A stretch of 64,000 bases of DNA from the NCBI RefSeq assembly GCF_004319545.1, contig NZ_CP036313.1, positions 3,722,501 through 3,786,500 on the forward strand. The letters are read 5' to 3'. The DNA is from Desulfobacter hydrogenophilus. GTDB taxonomy: Bacteria > Desulfobacterota > Desulfobacteria > Desulfobacterales > Desulfobacteraceae. The position numbers were made by a program, and so were the translations under genes. This document shows, piece by piece, positions 1 through 9,191 of this stretch. Each line of letters starts with the position of its first letter. The stretch's first letter is position 1. The notes beneath the pieces were generated by a model. The model had not been told where the DNA came from and searched no databases. It worked only from the letters and a program-made list of their open reading frames with translations.

Positions 1-270
1 GTTGGCAATGGCCCCGCCGGTATCGAGAATTACAGGCTCAAAAACCACTTCCAGAAGGTCTTTTGACCGGTGATTGTTAACAAAGTCTGCAATAGTATCC
101 GATAGATGGTGCACATTGATAAAAATTTTTGTGCAACCGGCATCTAAAAGATTTTTAACGGCATAGTCGAGAACCGGCCGGCCGTTGATGGTGAAAAGGG
201 GCTTGGGCAAATGCTGTGTATAGGGTAGCAGCCTTGTGCCAAACCCTGCTGCAAGTATCAGGGCTTTCAT
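1..270 (-). CDS. Sugar-phosphate nucleotidyltransferase, C-terminus outside window
   Basis: Ninety codons are visible, starting at the ATG at 268-270 on the minus strand. The protein opens with KALILAAGFGTRL and then PKPLFTINGRPVL, the nucleotide-binding and catalytic signature of NDP-sugar pyrophosphorylases and MurU-like N-acetylmuramate-1-phosphate uridylyltransferases. It lies 5 bp after the plsB stop on the same strand, so the two are probably co-transcribed. The rest of the gene runs off the left edge, so its substrate cannot be set; a cell-wall sugar is a guess from the family. Confidence 0.85.
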   Translation of the reverse strand, partial: MKALILAAGFGTRLLPYTQHLPKPLFTINGRPVLDYAVKNLLDAGCTKIFINVHHLSDTIADFVNNHRSKDLLEVVFEPVILDTGGAIAN

Positions 271-275
271 GATGG

Positions 276-2921
276 TCAGCTTGAGATCCGTCTGGAAAGC
301 AGATCAATAATCTCTTTATACTGGTCTATGCGTTCCTGGTCTCCGGAGCCGTTGATATGGTGTTTGGCAAAATAGTGAACGGCATTACGGTAGTTGATCA
401 GGGACAAAGATTCCTTTCGAACCACCTGGTTGCGTTTGTACAGTTTGCTGCCAAAGGAGAGCAGCTTTTTTGTACGCTCTTTGACATCATATTTGTCTGT
501 TTTTTCTTTTTCCAGGAAGATAAGGCAGGTCATATAGGATTCGAAAAAGGGAATAAGAAAGGCTGCAAACCATTTAAGTTTTCTTAACCCTTCCGATGTC
601 AGGTTAAAGGTGTCGGCAAATTCAGGATCCGGTACAAGAATCCCCTCGTTGATAAATCCTTTTAATGCCTTGGAAATCTGATCCTGTGTTGAAATTTGTT
701 CATCAAATGAAAATTCGTCCGTGAACAATTTTTGCAAGAATTGATACCTGGATACAAGATCCTGCATTTCAAACTTAAACCGGTCTATTTCTATGATGGC
801 TGCAGCCGTATAGGCAGCAGGTACAAAGAAACAGATTACCGAATTTTTATAGTAGTCCAGAACCGGTCTTTTGTTGTGCTTTACGATCAGCATGGTGGTG
901 TCTGTGATGTCATCCTCGTCCTCATCGGCAAGCTCAATAAAATTTCTGGAAAGAAAATTTTCAATGACCGAATTAAAGGCATTGTCCGGGTCAATCATCA
1001 AGGTGTCGGACAGATATGCCCCGTGAAAGACCAGATGATTCATGTAGGTGCTTACCCGGGCAAACATTTGCTTCTTTGTAAACGTGCTTTCAGAACAGTT
1101 CAGGATGCCCGAGGCGATAATACCATGGGGGGTTGCAACGGTATTGTCATTGATGGCATTTATCAGCTTGTATCCGAATCCTTTGACAAAGTGACTGAAC
1201 TCCCCGTCACTGAACTTTCTAAGATCAACCCCCTTTTCTTCCATATACCTGTTCATGGAAATCGGCGTGTCAAATTTAAGATATACTTTGCCGTATTTGC
1301 GTTTTAAAAATTTGCGTGTATTCAACAGACCTTTGAGGTTCTCAGGTGTCTTTTTGCCGCCTTCAATCTCTTTAAGATAAGCGTCTTCTTCCAGGACCCT
1401 GTCATATCCCACGTAACAGGGCACAAAATACAGATCTTCACAGGCACCGCTTAAAAATGCCCGGATAATCGTGGACAACCCGCCGATTCTTGGGGGCAGT
1501 ACTTTGCCTGTCCGACTTCTGCCGCCTTCAATATAAATCTTGATGTTAAACCCTTCATAAAGCAGTTTTTCAATATATGCCGCAAAAATGCGGGCATACA
1601 GCTCCGCCCCTTTGAAGGTCCGGCGCAGAAAAAACGCGCCGCCACCCCTGAATATCGGGCCAAGGGGCCAGAAGGAAAGGTTTTTGCCCGCTGCAATACG
1701 GGGGCAGGGCATATTATTTTTGAACATGACATAGGGTAAAATCAGGTAATCCAGGTGGCTTTTATGGCAGGGAATCAGAATCAGCGGGGCTTTGGCGTAA
1801 GTCTCCCGCATCATGTTGATCTCATCCTGGGATACGGAAATCCCCTCAAATATATTTTTGAATACCAGCGTTAACAGCCAGCTTAAAAAATTGATTACCC
1901 TTAAATTATAATTGGTTGCGATTTCATCAATATAGGCAGCCGCCTTTTTGTTTACCTTTCGCAAAGGGGTTCCGGTTTTGTCCGCATAAGCCGCCAGAAA
2001 TTCCCTTAGGGATTTTCTGTTAAGAATGTCCTCGGTGATTTCCTGACGGGATTTAAGCACGGGGCCTGTGATACTTTTGCGCTGACGGTTCAGGATATCC
2101 ACAAGAAGACTTCTCAGCCGATGGGTCTGGAATTCCGAATCAAGACGTTGGATTTCAGGCCGGGCTAAGAATTCTTTTAGATTCACGGGCTGTGCAACTT
2201 CCACCCGAATTTTGTCGGGTTGCCGCAGCATGGTGAAAATCCTTTTGATGCGGCCGGGTTTTTCATGGGTGCCGAATATGATGTCTCCAAGGCTTGGATT
2301 TTTGTGCATTGGCCTGGTTATATAGATAATATCTTCGGGCACAATGACAACTGATTTTTCAGTTTGTTTCTGTAACTCAATCAGATGAAATAAAGGGTCC
2401 GGTGTTGATCTGATAAATCTGTTATAAAATTCATCCTCTTCAATAAGGCTGATAAAGCCTGCCCGGTTCTCCAAAAGCATTTTCCGGGCATACCCGCTGG
2501 AATAGATATCATTGAAATGGAAATGGTGAAAAAAATAGTATAAATGGGAAAGAATAATTCGTCCCAGCTGTTTTAAGGGCAGAAGAAAGATAAACCGTAA
2601 ATCAAAACTTAGTTCAGGGTACGGGCAGTTCATGGGTTTTAAAAGGGTGTGAAAATATAAAAAATCAAACATATGTTTGTTTTTACAGGTAAAAACAACA
2701 ATTGAATCCGATGCTATATTTTTTATCCTTTTAAGGCTGTTATTATCTATGCTGATTTTTTTAACAAGATGGTTCAGTATCTTGCCGATAATAAAACTTT
2801 GGGTGCCTGGATAAAAACTTGAATAATAATCATGGGAGTCATTAAGCAGAATCACTATTAATGTATGTATTTTTTTTCTGGTGGCTGAGACCAGGTTATT
2901 TATAGGTGCAAACAAACTCAT
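276..2921 (-). CDS. plsB: Glycerol-3-phosphate O-acyltransferase PlsB
   Basis: Membrane-associated enzyme transferring a fatty acyl group to sn-glycerol-3-phosphate, the first step of phospholipid synthesis. The acyltransferase HX4D motif is HKSHLD near residue 386, followed by FPLGPIFRGGGAFFLRR, the glycerol-phosphate-binding block YIEGGRSRTGK and VPCYVGYDR, in the order usual for PlsB. About 881 residues, slightly longer than the E. coli enzyme. I start at the ATG at 2919-2921, preceded by AAAGGACA. The frame stays open to 3098, but that extension runs into a dispersed repeat (3041-3103), so it is not likely to be coding. Confidence 0.93.
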   Translation of the reverse strand: MSLFAPINNLVSATRKKIHTLIVILLNDSHDYYSSFYPGTQSFIIGKILNHLVKKISIDNNSLKRIKNIASDSIVVFTCKNKHMFDFLYFHTLLKPMNCPYPELSFDLRFIFLLPLKQLGRIILSHLYYFFHHFHFNDIYSSGYARKMLLENRAGFISLIEEDEFYNRFIRSTPDPLFHLIELQKQTEKSVVIVPEDIIYITRPMHKNPSLGDIIFGTHEKPGRIKRIFTMLRQPDKIRVEVAQPVNLKEFLARPEIQRLDSEFQTHRLRSLLVDILNRQRKSITGPVLKSRQEITEDILNRKSLREFLAAYADKTGTPLRKVNKKAAAYIDEIATNYNLRVINFLSWLLTLVFKNIFEGISVSQDEINMMRETYAKAPLILIPCHKSHLDYLILPYVMFKNNMPCPRIAAGKNLSFWPLGPIFRGGGAFFLRRTFKGAELYARIFAAYIEKLLYEGFNIKIYIEGGRSRTGKVLPPRIGGLSTIIRAFLSGACEDLYFVPCYVGYDRVLEEDAYLKEIEGGKKTPENLKGLLNTRKFLKRKYGKVYLKFDTPISMNRYMEEKGVDLRKFSDGEFSHFVKGFGYKLINAINDNTVATPHGIIASGILNCSESTFTKKQMFARVSTYMNHLVFHGAYLSDTLMIDPDNAFNSVIENFLSRNFIELADEDEDDITDTTMLIVKHNKRPVLDYYKNSVICFFVPAAYTAAAIIEIDRFKFEMQDLVSRYQFLQKLFTDEFSFDEQISTQDQISKALKGFINEGILVPDPEFADTFNLTSEGLRKLKWFAAFLIPFFESYMTCLIFLEKEKTDKYDVKERTKKLLSFGSKLYKRNQVVRKESLSLINYRNAVHYFAKHHINGSGDQERIDQYKEIIDLLSRRISS

Positions 2922-3040
2922 AGGGTGTCCTTTAGGGGTGTCCTTTTTTCCTTCGAATTTTGAAGGGTCAATCGTGGCAGGAACTCTTGTTTCGGTTAAT
3001 TCAATACCAGAGCTTGGTTTACATGGCAATATGATAATTT

Positions 3041-3293
3041 TTATATAACGGCCATGGCCGACCTGGTCTTTCACCGAGGTTAGGCCACAACAAATCATGA
3101 AAGAACCTAACCGGTTCGTTCAGTTTTTTCATATAACAGCCATGGGCTGACTTGGTCTATCAATACCGAGGTTCAACCCACAACAAAGCATGAAAGTAAT
3201 TCAGTCACTTATTGGAACTTTCATATAAGAAACAGCCATGGCCTGACCTAGTTTATCAACACCTATGCTCAAATCCACAACGAAACATGAAAG
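3041..3293 (+). repeat. Three tandem copies of CATGAAAG-family repeat
   Basis: Three diverged copies at about 3041-3103, 3128-3196 and 3218-3293. Each carries a central palindrome (CAGCCATGGGCTG or GGCCATGGCC), then CCTGGTCTATCAACACC, CAACCCACAACAAA and CATGAAAG; CTTTCAT at the left end of a copy mirrors ATGAAAG at the right end. The same unit recurs at about 17782-17852, 31925-32021, 43472-43513 and 56047-56110. Together with AT-rich DNA to 3557 this fills the plsB upstream region; I see no gene here. Confidence 0.85.
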
Positions 3294-3557
3294 CAGTTTA
3301 ATGATTTATTTTGACTTTCATATAAAAATGATTGAAATAATTGTTAGTTTTGATGCTAACATGTTGAATTAAGTATGTTTGTTTGAGCATTTTGATATGG
3401 GCAAAAACGCCTTGATAAAATCAAAGGCCTGTGATACTTTTCTCCATCTATTTGGAATTGAAACAAACATAATAAGAAAGTAAATTATTTTTTGGGTATG
3501 GATCACGTATTATACGTAATCAATTGTTTTTAGACGGGAATTTAAGGAGGATAACTT

Positions 3558-3761
3558 ATGAAAACGTTAATTGGCGGAGCTATTGCAGTTCTTCTCGGAG
3601 TTGTTGGTCTGGCAGTATGGTTTACGGAATTTTTGATGATTATTACCGGATGTGTCCCTATTGTTCTTCTGCTGGCCGGCGGCTTCGCACTCTACCTTGG
3701 ATTTGACGAGTTGAAAGACTCTTGGAAAAACGACGAAGGCGTTGACGCTTCTGCCGATTAA
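3558..3761 (+). CDS. Small two-helix membrane protein, unknown
   Basis: Sixty-seven residues with an excellent Shine-Dalgarno (AAGGAGGATAACTT before the ATG). Two hydrophobic segments (about residues 4-24 and 26-47) rich in Gly, Val and Leu are followed by a charged tail FDELKDSWKNDEGVDASAD. It resembles short inner-membrane proteins of the YqaE/DUF type in size, but I do not recognise the family. It stands alone between the plsB upstream repeats and a terminator, so it is probably monocistronic. The strong ribosome site and clean terminator argue that it is real. Confidence 0.75.
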   Translation: MKTLIGGAIAVLLGVVGLAVWFTEFLMIITGCVPIVLLLAGGFALYLGFDELKDSWKNDEGVDASAD

Positions 3762-3859
3762 GACAAGACCCAACTTGCCGAACTCGAAAAAGAATCGACA
3801 GTAGGAAAAGCGTCGGATAATTCCAATTTACCGGAATTATCAGTCCATAGAATAGTTTC

Positions 3860-3899
3860 AAAAAGGGACCGTGATAGAGTATCTCGATCCCTTTTTTTT
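3860..3899 (+). terminator. Rho-independent terminator
   Basis: AAAAGGGA pairs with TCCCTTTT around an inner GATA/TATC stem, followed by eight T on the plus strand. It ends the small membrane protein transcript. The A-run on the other side makes it usable for the converging namZ-like gene, whose stop codon abuts it. Confidence 0.8.
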
Positions 3900-5082
3900 A
3901 TATATATAAATAAAAAGTTTCTGACGCCTGCTTAAACTGCTGCAAAGGTACTTGCCAGGCCTTTTCCAGTTCAAGGGGGTCATTCATCACTTCAAGGTTT
4001 TTCCGTAAATTCCGGCTTCCTAAAATCAGGTCCATGGGCAGGCGATCAAATTCATATTCATAGGGGGGCGCCTTGAATTGAAACCCGTTGGGATGTGTCC
4101 TCATGATTTCCTGCAGCAAAATCAGGGAACATAAATAGGGTTTATATTCATCTCTATCTATGATGTGAATCTGAACACCATTGCATATCTGGTTCTGCCA
4201 TTTTCCCGATGTGGGCTGGAAACACAGTGGCCGCAGTACAATGCCTTTAAGGCGGTCTTGAACACCCTGTTTAAATGTATTAATATTCACAAACGGCGCG
4301 CCGAACTGTTCGAAGGGCAGGGTGGTTCCCCGTCCTTCCGACAGATTTGTTCCCTCAAAGATAACCTGGCCGGGATAGACCATGGCTGAAAGCGGGGTGG
4401 GCAGGTTTGGGGATGGGGGGACCCAGACCAATCCGGTGTCCTGCCAGTACATATCCCGGGTCCATCCCTGCATGGGAATTACGGTGAGATCACAACCGAT
4501 CTTTTGGGTTGTATTAATGTAGGCGGTCATTTCGCCTACGGTCATGCCGTGGCGCATGGGAATGGGGTAACGCCCAACAAATGAGGCACAGTCATCTTCA
4601 AGGATATTACCTTCAACCTGTATGCCGCCTACAGGATTAGGGCGGTCCAGAATCACGACGGACTTGCCGAGTTTTGCTGCCGTTTCAAGGCAGTACGAAA
4701 TGGTATATATGAAGGTGTACACACGGGTGCCCACATCCTGGATGTCGATGACCAGGGTATCTATGGCGGCGAACATAGCGGCTGTGGGAATTCTTGTTTC
4801 ACTATACAAGCTGAATACCGGTATATTTAGTTCCGGATCCCTGAAATGCCCCGATTCTATCATATTATCCTGCTTTTCCGCAAAAAAACCGTGCTGGGGA
4901 GAGAACAGGGCGCAGATCTGCCCGGGAAAAAGTTGCGCTATAACATCTTTTGCATGTTGAAACTGACTTGTTATCGAGGCCGGATTTGCCAGAAGGCCCA
5001 AACGCCTGCCTTTTAAACATCCAGGCAGATTGTCATAAAGGGTGTCCAGGCCGGTTTTAACCCGTGGTGAGTTTTGATCCAT
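3898..5082 (-). CDS. NamZ-like exo-N-acetylmuramidase (DUF1343)
   Basis: DUF1343 protein related to the peptidoglycan-recycling exo-beta-N-acetylmuramidase NamZ, which removes terminal N-acetylmuramic acid from glycan fragments. Visible family blocks are GRRLGLLANPASIT, FSPQHGFF, LVIDIQDVGTRVYT, ILDRPNPVGG and NLSEGRGTTLPFEQFGAP near residue 245. I start at the ATG at 5080-5082, preceded by AAAAGGAT; an upstream in-frame start at 5142 is possible. There is no signal peptide with this start, so the protein would be cytoplasmic. It converges with the small membrane protein and diverges from hisC. Confidence 0.85.
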   Translation of the reverse strand: MDQNSPRVKTGLDTLYDNLPGCLKGRRLGLLANPASITSQFQHAKDVIAQLFPGQICALFSPQHGFFAEKQDNMIESGHFRDPELNIPVFSLYSETRIPTAAMFAAIDTLVIDIQDVGTRVYTFIYTISYCLETAAKLGKSVVILDRPNPVGGIQVEGNILEDDCASFVGRYPIPMRHGMTVGEMTAYINTTQKIGCDLTVIPMQGWTRDMYWQDTGLVWVPPSPNLPTPLSAMVYPGQVIFEGTNLSEGRGTTLPFEQFGAPFVNINTFKQGVQDRLKGIVLRPLCFQPTSGKWQNQICNGVQIHIIDRDEYKPYLCSLILLQEIMRTHPNGFQFKAPPYEYEFDRLPMDLILGSRNLRKNLEVMNDPLELEKAWQVPLQQFKQASETFYLYI

Positions 5083-5135
5083 GGATATTTTTATCCTTTT
5101 AAAACGTTTATCCTGCCCACCCCCTATCACAGGTA

Positions 5136-5166
5136 TTGACAAAAATTCAAATCCTAACTAATTAAT
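5136..5166 (+). promoter_or_regulatory. Possible sigma70 promoter for hisC
   Basis: A perfect -35 TTGACA at 5136-5141 is followed by AT-rich DNA with TAATTA 17 bp later and TAATAC a few bases on. The -10 match is poor, so this is a suggestion only. Confidence 0.3.
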
Positions 5167-5207
5167 ACTGCTTTATCCAACCCGCAAATCAATGGAGTAC
5201 ATCTTTC

Positions 5208-6299
5208 ATGTCGTTTTCAGTCAGTGAGTCCGTAAAGGCCATAAAACCCTATGAGGCCGGCAAGCCACTAAGTGAGGTGGAGCGCGAGTATGGTATTACC
5301 AATGCGGTAAAGCTTGCCTCCAATGAAAACCCTTTTGGGTGTTCACCCAAAGTGGCCGACGCTGTTTTATCAAAATTGCCCGATATGAACCGTTATCCTG
5401 AACCGATCCCTTTTACGCTATGTCAAAAACTTGCTGAAAAATATCATGTCCGGATGGAAAACATGGTCATTGGAAACGGTTCCGATGATATCATTGCCCT
5501 GCTTGCCCATGGGTTTCTGAACCCCGGGCAGGAAGCAGTGATGCCGCTGCCTTCTTTCCTTATGTATGAAATCAGTGTGAAGACCGCAAAGGGCGTTCCG
5601 GTTATGGTTCCCCTCAAGGATTTTTCCACCAACCTTGATGGGCTTGTCAAGGCAGTTACGCCTGAAACAAAGCTGGTGTTTGTGACAAATCCCTTTAATC
5701 CCACCGGGGCTGTGATTACCAAGGATGAATTTTTACGGTTTGCTGATAAACTGCCGGACAATGTGCTGATTATCGTGGATGAAGCGTATATCGAATTTGT
5801 ACGCAACGATTCGGTTTATAATAGTCTATCTGTGCCGCTGGCGGATCCAAGAATTGTAACCTTAAGAACGTTTTCCAAAGCATACGGTCTTGCCGGTTTC
5901 CGCATTGGTTACGGGATTATGGATAAAGCGGTTGCCGAAATCTTAAACCGCATACGTCAGCCCTTTAATGTGAATACCCTTGCCCAGGTTGCAGCCCAGG
6001 CCGCCTTGGAAGATACCGATTTTTTATCCAAAACGATTTCCGGCACCCACCAGGGCATTGATTTTTTAACTCAAAAATTTACGGAAGCCGGTTTTGAGGT
6101 GATGCCAACCCAGGCCAATTTTTTCATGGTGGATGTAAAGACAAGCTCCCGGGATCTTTGTGAAAAATTGCTTCGAAAAGGCGTGGTGGTGCGTTCGCTG
6201 GCTTCCTATGGATATGACACCTTTCTTCGCATAAATGCCGGTACAGACCAGGAAAATCAAACATGCGTGGATGCGTTGCTCAGTGTCGCAGGTAAATAA
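5208..6299 (+). CDS. hisC: Histidinol-phosphate aminotransferase
   Basis: PLP enzyme converting imidazole-acetol phosphate and glutamate to L-histidinol phosphate. Family blocks seen: KLASNENPFGCSP, NGSDDIIALLAHGF, FVTNPFNPTGA, VDEAYIEF, the PLP lysine in TFSKAYGLAGFRIGYG (about K224) and VVVRSLASYGYDTFLRINAG near the end. 363 residues is normal for the family. It leads a hisC-cmk-rpsA run; no other his gene is nearby, as in other deltaproteobacteria where hisC sits with cmk and rpsA. Broad aminotransferase specificity (for example aromatic amino acids) cannot be excluded. Confidence 0.93.
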   Translation: MSFSVSESVKAIKPYEAGKPLSEVEREYGITNAVKLASNENPFGCSPKVADAVLSKLPDMNRYPEPIPFTLCQKLAEKYHVRMENMVIGNGSDDIIALLAHGFLNPGQEAVMPLPSFLMYEISVKTAKGVPVMVPLKDFSTNLDGLVKAVTPETKLVFVTNPFNPTGAVITKDEFLRFADKLPDNVLIIVDEAYIEFVRNDSVYNSLSVPLADPRIVTLRTFSKAYGLAGFRIGYGIMDKAVAEILNRIRQPFNVNTLAQVAAQAALEDTDFLSKTISGTHQGIDFLTQKFTEAGFEVMPTQANFFMVDVKTSSRDLCEKLLRKGVVVRSLASYGYDTFLRINAGTDQENQTCVDALLSVAGK

Positions 6300-6303
6300 A
6301 ATA

Positions 6304-6963
6304 ATGAATAGGCGAATTATTACCATTGACGGGCCGGCCGGTGCCGGTAAGACAACAGTTTCAAAAACCCTTGCAAGGGAACTTGGCTGTGTTTATGTGG
6401 ACACCGGGGCTTTGTACAGAGCCGTTGCCTTTGAAATTGAGCGTCGGCAGATCAACTGGAAAGACAGCGCTCTGCTTGAACAGTTTCTTGCTTGTCTTGA
6501 TCTTGATTTTGTTATGGAAGGCCGGGATCCTGTGCTGACATCATCGGGCCGGGATATCAGCGCATACATCCGCACCCATGATATCAGTATGCTGGCCTCG
6601 GCCACATCGGCCGTTCCCCAGGTGCGAAAGGCATTACTGGGTATTCAAAAATCAATTGCCGAGGAAAGGGATGCCGTGTTCGAAGGCCGCGACATGGGCA
6701 CGGCTGTTTTTCCCAACGCGTCATATAAGTTTTTTCTGACCGCTGACGTTAACGTGCGTGCCCGAAGACGATTTGATGAATCAAACGCATCAGGGATTGC
6801 ATTTGAAAAAATCCTCGAAGATATGGTCAAGCGAGATGCGGATGATACCCAACGTGCTGTATCCCCTTTAAAGCAGGCCCCGGATGCTATCCTTATAGAT
6901 GCCACCGCATTAGATGTTTCCCAGGTAGTGAAAAAAATGAAAAGCACCATCATCGTAGCTTAA
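6304..6963 (+). CDS. cmk: Cytidylate kinase
   Basis: Phosphorylates CMP and dCMP with ATP. The P-loop DGPAGAGKTT lies near the N-terminus (residues about 8-17), followed by VDTGALYRAVA, the FEGRDMGTAVFP block and the RDADDTQRAVSPL signature near the C-terminus. The start at 6304 is only 4 bp after the hisC stop, so translation is probably coupled; there is no strong independent ribosome site. Upstream in-frame starts inside hisC were rejected because the family begins just before ITIDGPAG. 220 residues, a normal length. Confidence 0.95.
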   Translation: MNRRIITIDGPAGAGKTTVSKTLARELGCVYVDTGALYRAVAFEIERRQINWKDSALLEQFLACLDLDFVMEGRDPVLTSSGRDISAYIRTHDISMLASATSAVPQVRKALLGIQKSIAEERDAVFEGRDMGTAVFPNASYKFFLTADVNVRARRRFDESNASGIAFEKILEDMVKRDADDTQRAVSPLKQAPDAILIDATALDVSQVVKKMKSTIIVA

Positions 6964-7073
6964 AAAGTTCTGGAATTTCTTGATTTTTCCTTTTTTCGTT
7001 GATATAAGAACCAACTGTACTCGTCTTCGCCATCTTTTTCTTAAGATTCAAAGGCGGGTAACATCATCGATTA

Positions 7074-7082
7074 GGGGGGGGG
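7074..7082 (+). promoter_or_regulatory. Poly-G tract serving as rpsA ribosome site
   Basis: Nine consecutive G end 10 nt before the rpsA ATG. It is the only purine-rich stretch at Shine-Dalgarno distance. S1 messages often have weak or odd ribosome sites; a nine-base homopolymer is also prone to slippage. Confidence 0.45.
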
Positions 7083-7092
7083 ATAAATATTA

Positions 7093-8934
7093 ATGAACAA
7101 CATTGCTGAAGAAAACGAAAACCAAAACATGAATCAAGAATTAGAGACCCAAGACGAGGTAAAAGAGTCCGAAATCGAACTTACCGGAGAAGATACCAAT
7201 GAGGTAAAAGAGTCCGAAATTGAAATCGAACTCACCGGAGAAGAGACTATGGAAGAACTGCTGGATATCTATGATTCCAGTCTCAGTAAATTTGAAGAGG
7301 GACAGGTTGTCACCGGAACAGTGATTTCCGTTGGCAGGGAAACGGTCCTTGTGGATGTGGGATACAAATCTGAGGGACAGATCTCGATTCATGAATTCAT
7401 TGGTGAGGACGGCAATGTCAACGTCAAAGTCGGCGACGAGTTTGAGGTAATGATTGAAGTTTGGGATGAAGAAGAGGAGACTGTTCTTCTGTCCCGTGAC
7501 AAAGCCAAAAAGGTTAAAGTATGGGATGCCATTAAGGATATCTACGACGACGACGGTACCATTGAAGGTGTCATCACTAGTCGGGTTAAAGGCGGTTTTT
7601 CCGTTGATATCGGACTGCAGTCCTTTTTACCGGGATCCCAGGCTGATCTGCGACCCATTCGTAACATGGATGAAATGGTCGGCAAGACTTATACCTTTAA
7701 GATTCTCAAGTACAACAAGAAAAGAAACAATATTGTTCTGTCACGCCGTGTGCTGCTTGAAACCGAGAGAGAAAAGATGCGCAGTGCCACCCTGGCTGCC
7801 ATTGAAAATGACAAAGTCATGGAAGGTATTGTTAAAAACATTACCGAATACGGTGTCTTCGTTGATCTCGGTGGTGTTGACGGACTTCTTCATATTACCG
7901 ACATTTCCTGGGGCCGGGTTAAACATCCCTCTGAACTGTTCTCCGTTGGCGATCAGATCAAGGTGAAAATTCTCTCCTTTGATTTTGAGAAGGAACGGGT
8001 TTCCCTGGGTATGAAACAGTTGACACCGGATCCCTGGACGACTGCAGCTGAAAAATATCCCAGCGGTTCCAAAATCGAAGGCCGGGTGGTCAGTCTGACC
8101 GATTATGGGGCATTTATTGAGCTTGAAGAGGGTGTTGAAGGTCTGATCCATGTCTCTGAAATGTCATGGACCCGTAAAATACGTCATCCGTCCCAGATGG
8201 TTGCCGTGGGAGAACAGATTGAGGCTGTTGTTCTGGACCTTAAACCGGACAACCGCAGGATCTCTCTGGGCATCAAACAGACCGTCGAGAATCCCTGGGA
8301 AGTTATTTCCCAGAAATATCCCGTGGGCACCATCATTGAAGGAAAAATCAAGAATATTACTGAATTCGGTCTTTTTATCGGCATTGATGACGACATTGAC
8401 GGCCTGGTTCACATCTCTGATATTTCCTGGACCAAACGGATCAAGCATCCTTCCGAAATTTATAAGAAAAATGATACCATCCAGGCAGTTGTCCTTGATA
8501 TTGATAAGGCCAATGAAAGGTTCTCTTTAGGTATCAAACAGACCCAGGTAGATCCTTGGGAAACCGTTGCCGAACGCTATGATGTGGGCAAGGAAATTTC
8601 CGGCGTTATCACAAATCTCACCGATTTCGGCGTATTTGTAGAGCTTGAAGAAGGTATTGAAGGGCTGGTTCATGTATCTGAAATAAGCAAAGAAAACATC
8701 AAGAGCCCCAAAGAGCATTACCAGATTGGTGAAACCATTACTGCCAAGGTGATGAACATTAATTCCGATGAACGACGGATCGGCCTGTCTATCAAGCGTC
8801 TGGACGAAGATGATGATGATAGATATCTTGAAGAAATTGCAAAAAGCTCCAAACCTGCTGCATCTGCATTTGGCGAGATGCTGAGAAACAACATCCAGGA
8901 AAAACTGGAAGCTGAAAAAAAAGGAAACGAATAA
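7093..8934 (+). CDS. rpsA: 30S ribosomal protein S1
   Basis: mRNA-binding ribosomal protein with six S1/OB repeats starting near residues 70, 155, 240, 327, 414 and 500; repeats 3-6 contain the typical EYGVFVDL, GLLHITDISW and ISLGIKQ blocks. 613 residues, somewhat longer than E. coli S1. The extra length is an acidic N-terminal leader (about residues 1-55) holding a tandem duplication: VKESEIELTGE is followed by VKESEIEIELTGE. The nucleotide copies (about 7156-7195 and 7201-7246) are nearly identical, so the duplication is recent. It follows cmk by 130 bp. Confidence 0.96.
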   Translation: MNNIAEENENQNMNQELETQDEVKESEIELTGEDTNEVKESEIEIELTGEETMEELLDIYDSSLSKFEEGQVVTGTVISVGRETVLVDVGYKSEGQISIHEFIGEDGNVNVKVGDEFEVMIEVWDEEEETVLLSRDKAKKVKVWDAIKDIYDDDGTIEGVITSRVKGGFSVDIGLQSFLPGSQADLRPIRNMDEMVGKTYTFKILKYNKKRNNIVLSRRVLLETEREKMRSATLAAIENDKVMEGIVKNITEYGVFVDLGGVDGLLHITDISWGRVKHPSELFSVGDQIKVKILSFDFEKERVSLGMKQLTPDPWTTAAEKYPSGSKIEGRVVSLTDYGAFIELEEGVEGLIHVSEMSWTRKIRHPSQMVAVGEQIEAVVLDLKPDNRRISLGIKQTVENPWEVISQKYPVGTIIEGKIKNITEFGLFIGIDDDIDGLVHISDISWTKRIKHPSEIYKKNDTIQAVVLDIDKANERFSLGIKQTQVDPWETVAERYDVGKEISGVITNLTDFGVFVELEEGIEGLVHVSEISKENIKSPKEHYQIGETITAKVMNINSDERRIGLSIKRLDEDDDDRYLEEIAKSSKPAASAFGEMLRNNIQEKLEAEKKGNE

Positions 8935-8978
8935 TTTCTGCCTGATAGGCACTATCAGGATTGCAACTTTCTAAATTT

Positions 8979-9022
8979 AAAAGGCCGGACGTATCCTTTA
9001 ACAGGGACATCCGGCCTTTTTG
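8979..9022 (+). terminator. Rho-independent terminator of rpsA
   Basis: AAAAGGCCGGA pairs with TCCGGCCTTTTT through an inner GT-TCC/GG-AC stem. It lies 45 bp after the rpsA stop. Confidence 0.92.
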
Positions 9023-9191
9023 TCGTTCGTCGCTAATGGATTAATTCTCCATCATGCTCTTTATCCTGTACTTGCTTTAGATCAGATGGATTCGAACACG
9101 ATCAGGATTAAGAGTATGAGTAAGAAAATGTTACCCATTCATTTGCGACAAACTATAGTTTCCAATTATAAAAATTAAGGAAAAATCCCTT

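Noticed and set aside
1451..1732. Frame opposite plsB, and many other long frames opposite or shifted within rpsA, dnaE, ppdK and others
   Set aside because: Each lies inside a well-supported gene and shows no family features.
2922..3098. N-terminal extension of PlsB to 3098
   Set aside because: The extension is read through a dispersed repeat unit, while the ATG at 2921 has a good ribosome site and a family-like start.
3041..3293. Possible CRISPR array (three regularly spaced repeats)
   Set aside because: Units are ~65 bp, diverged, with conserved rather than unique spacer-like parts, no cas genes, and single copies elsewhere.
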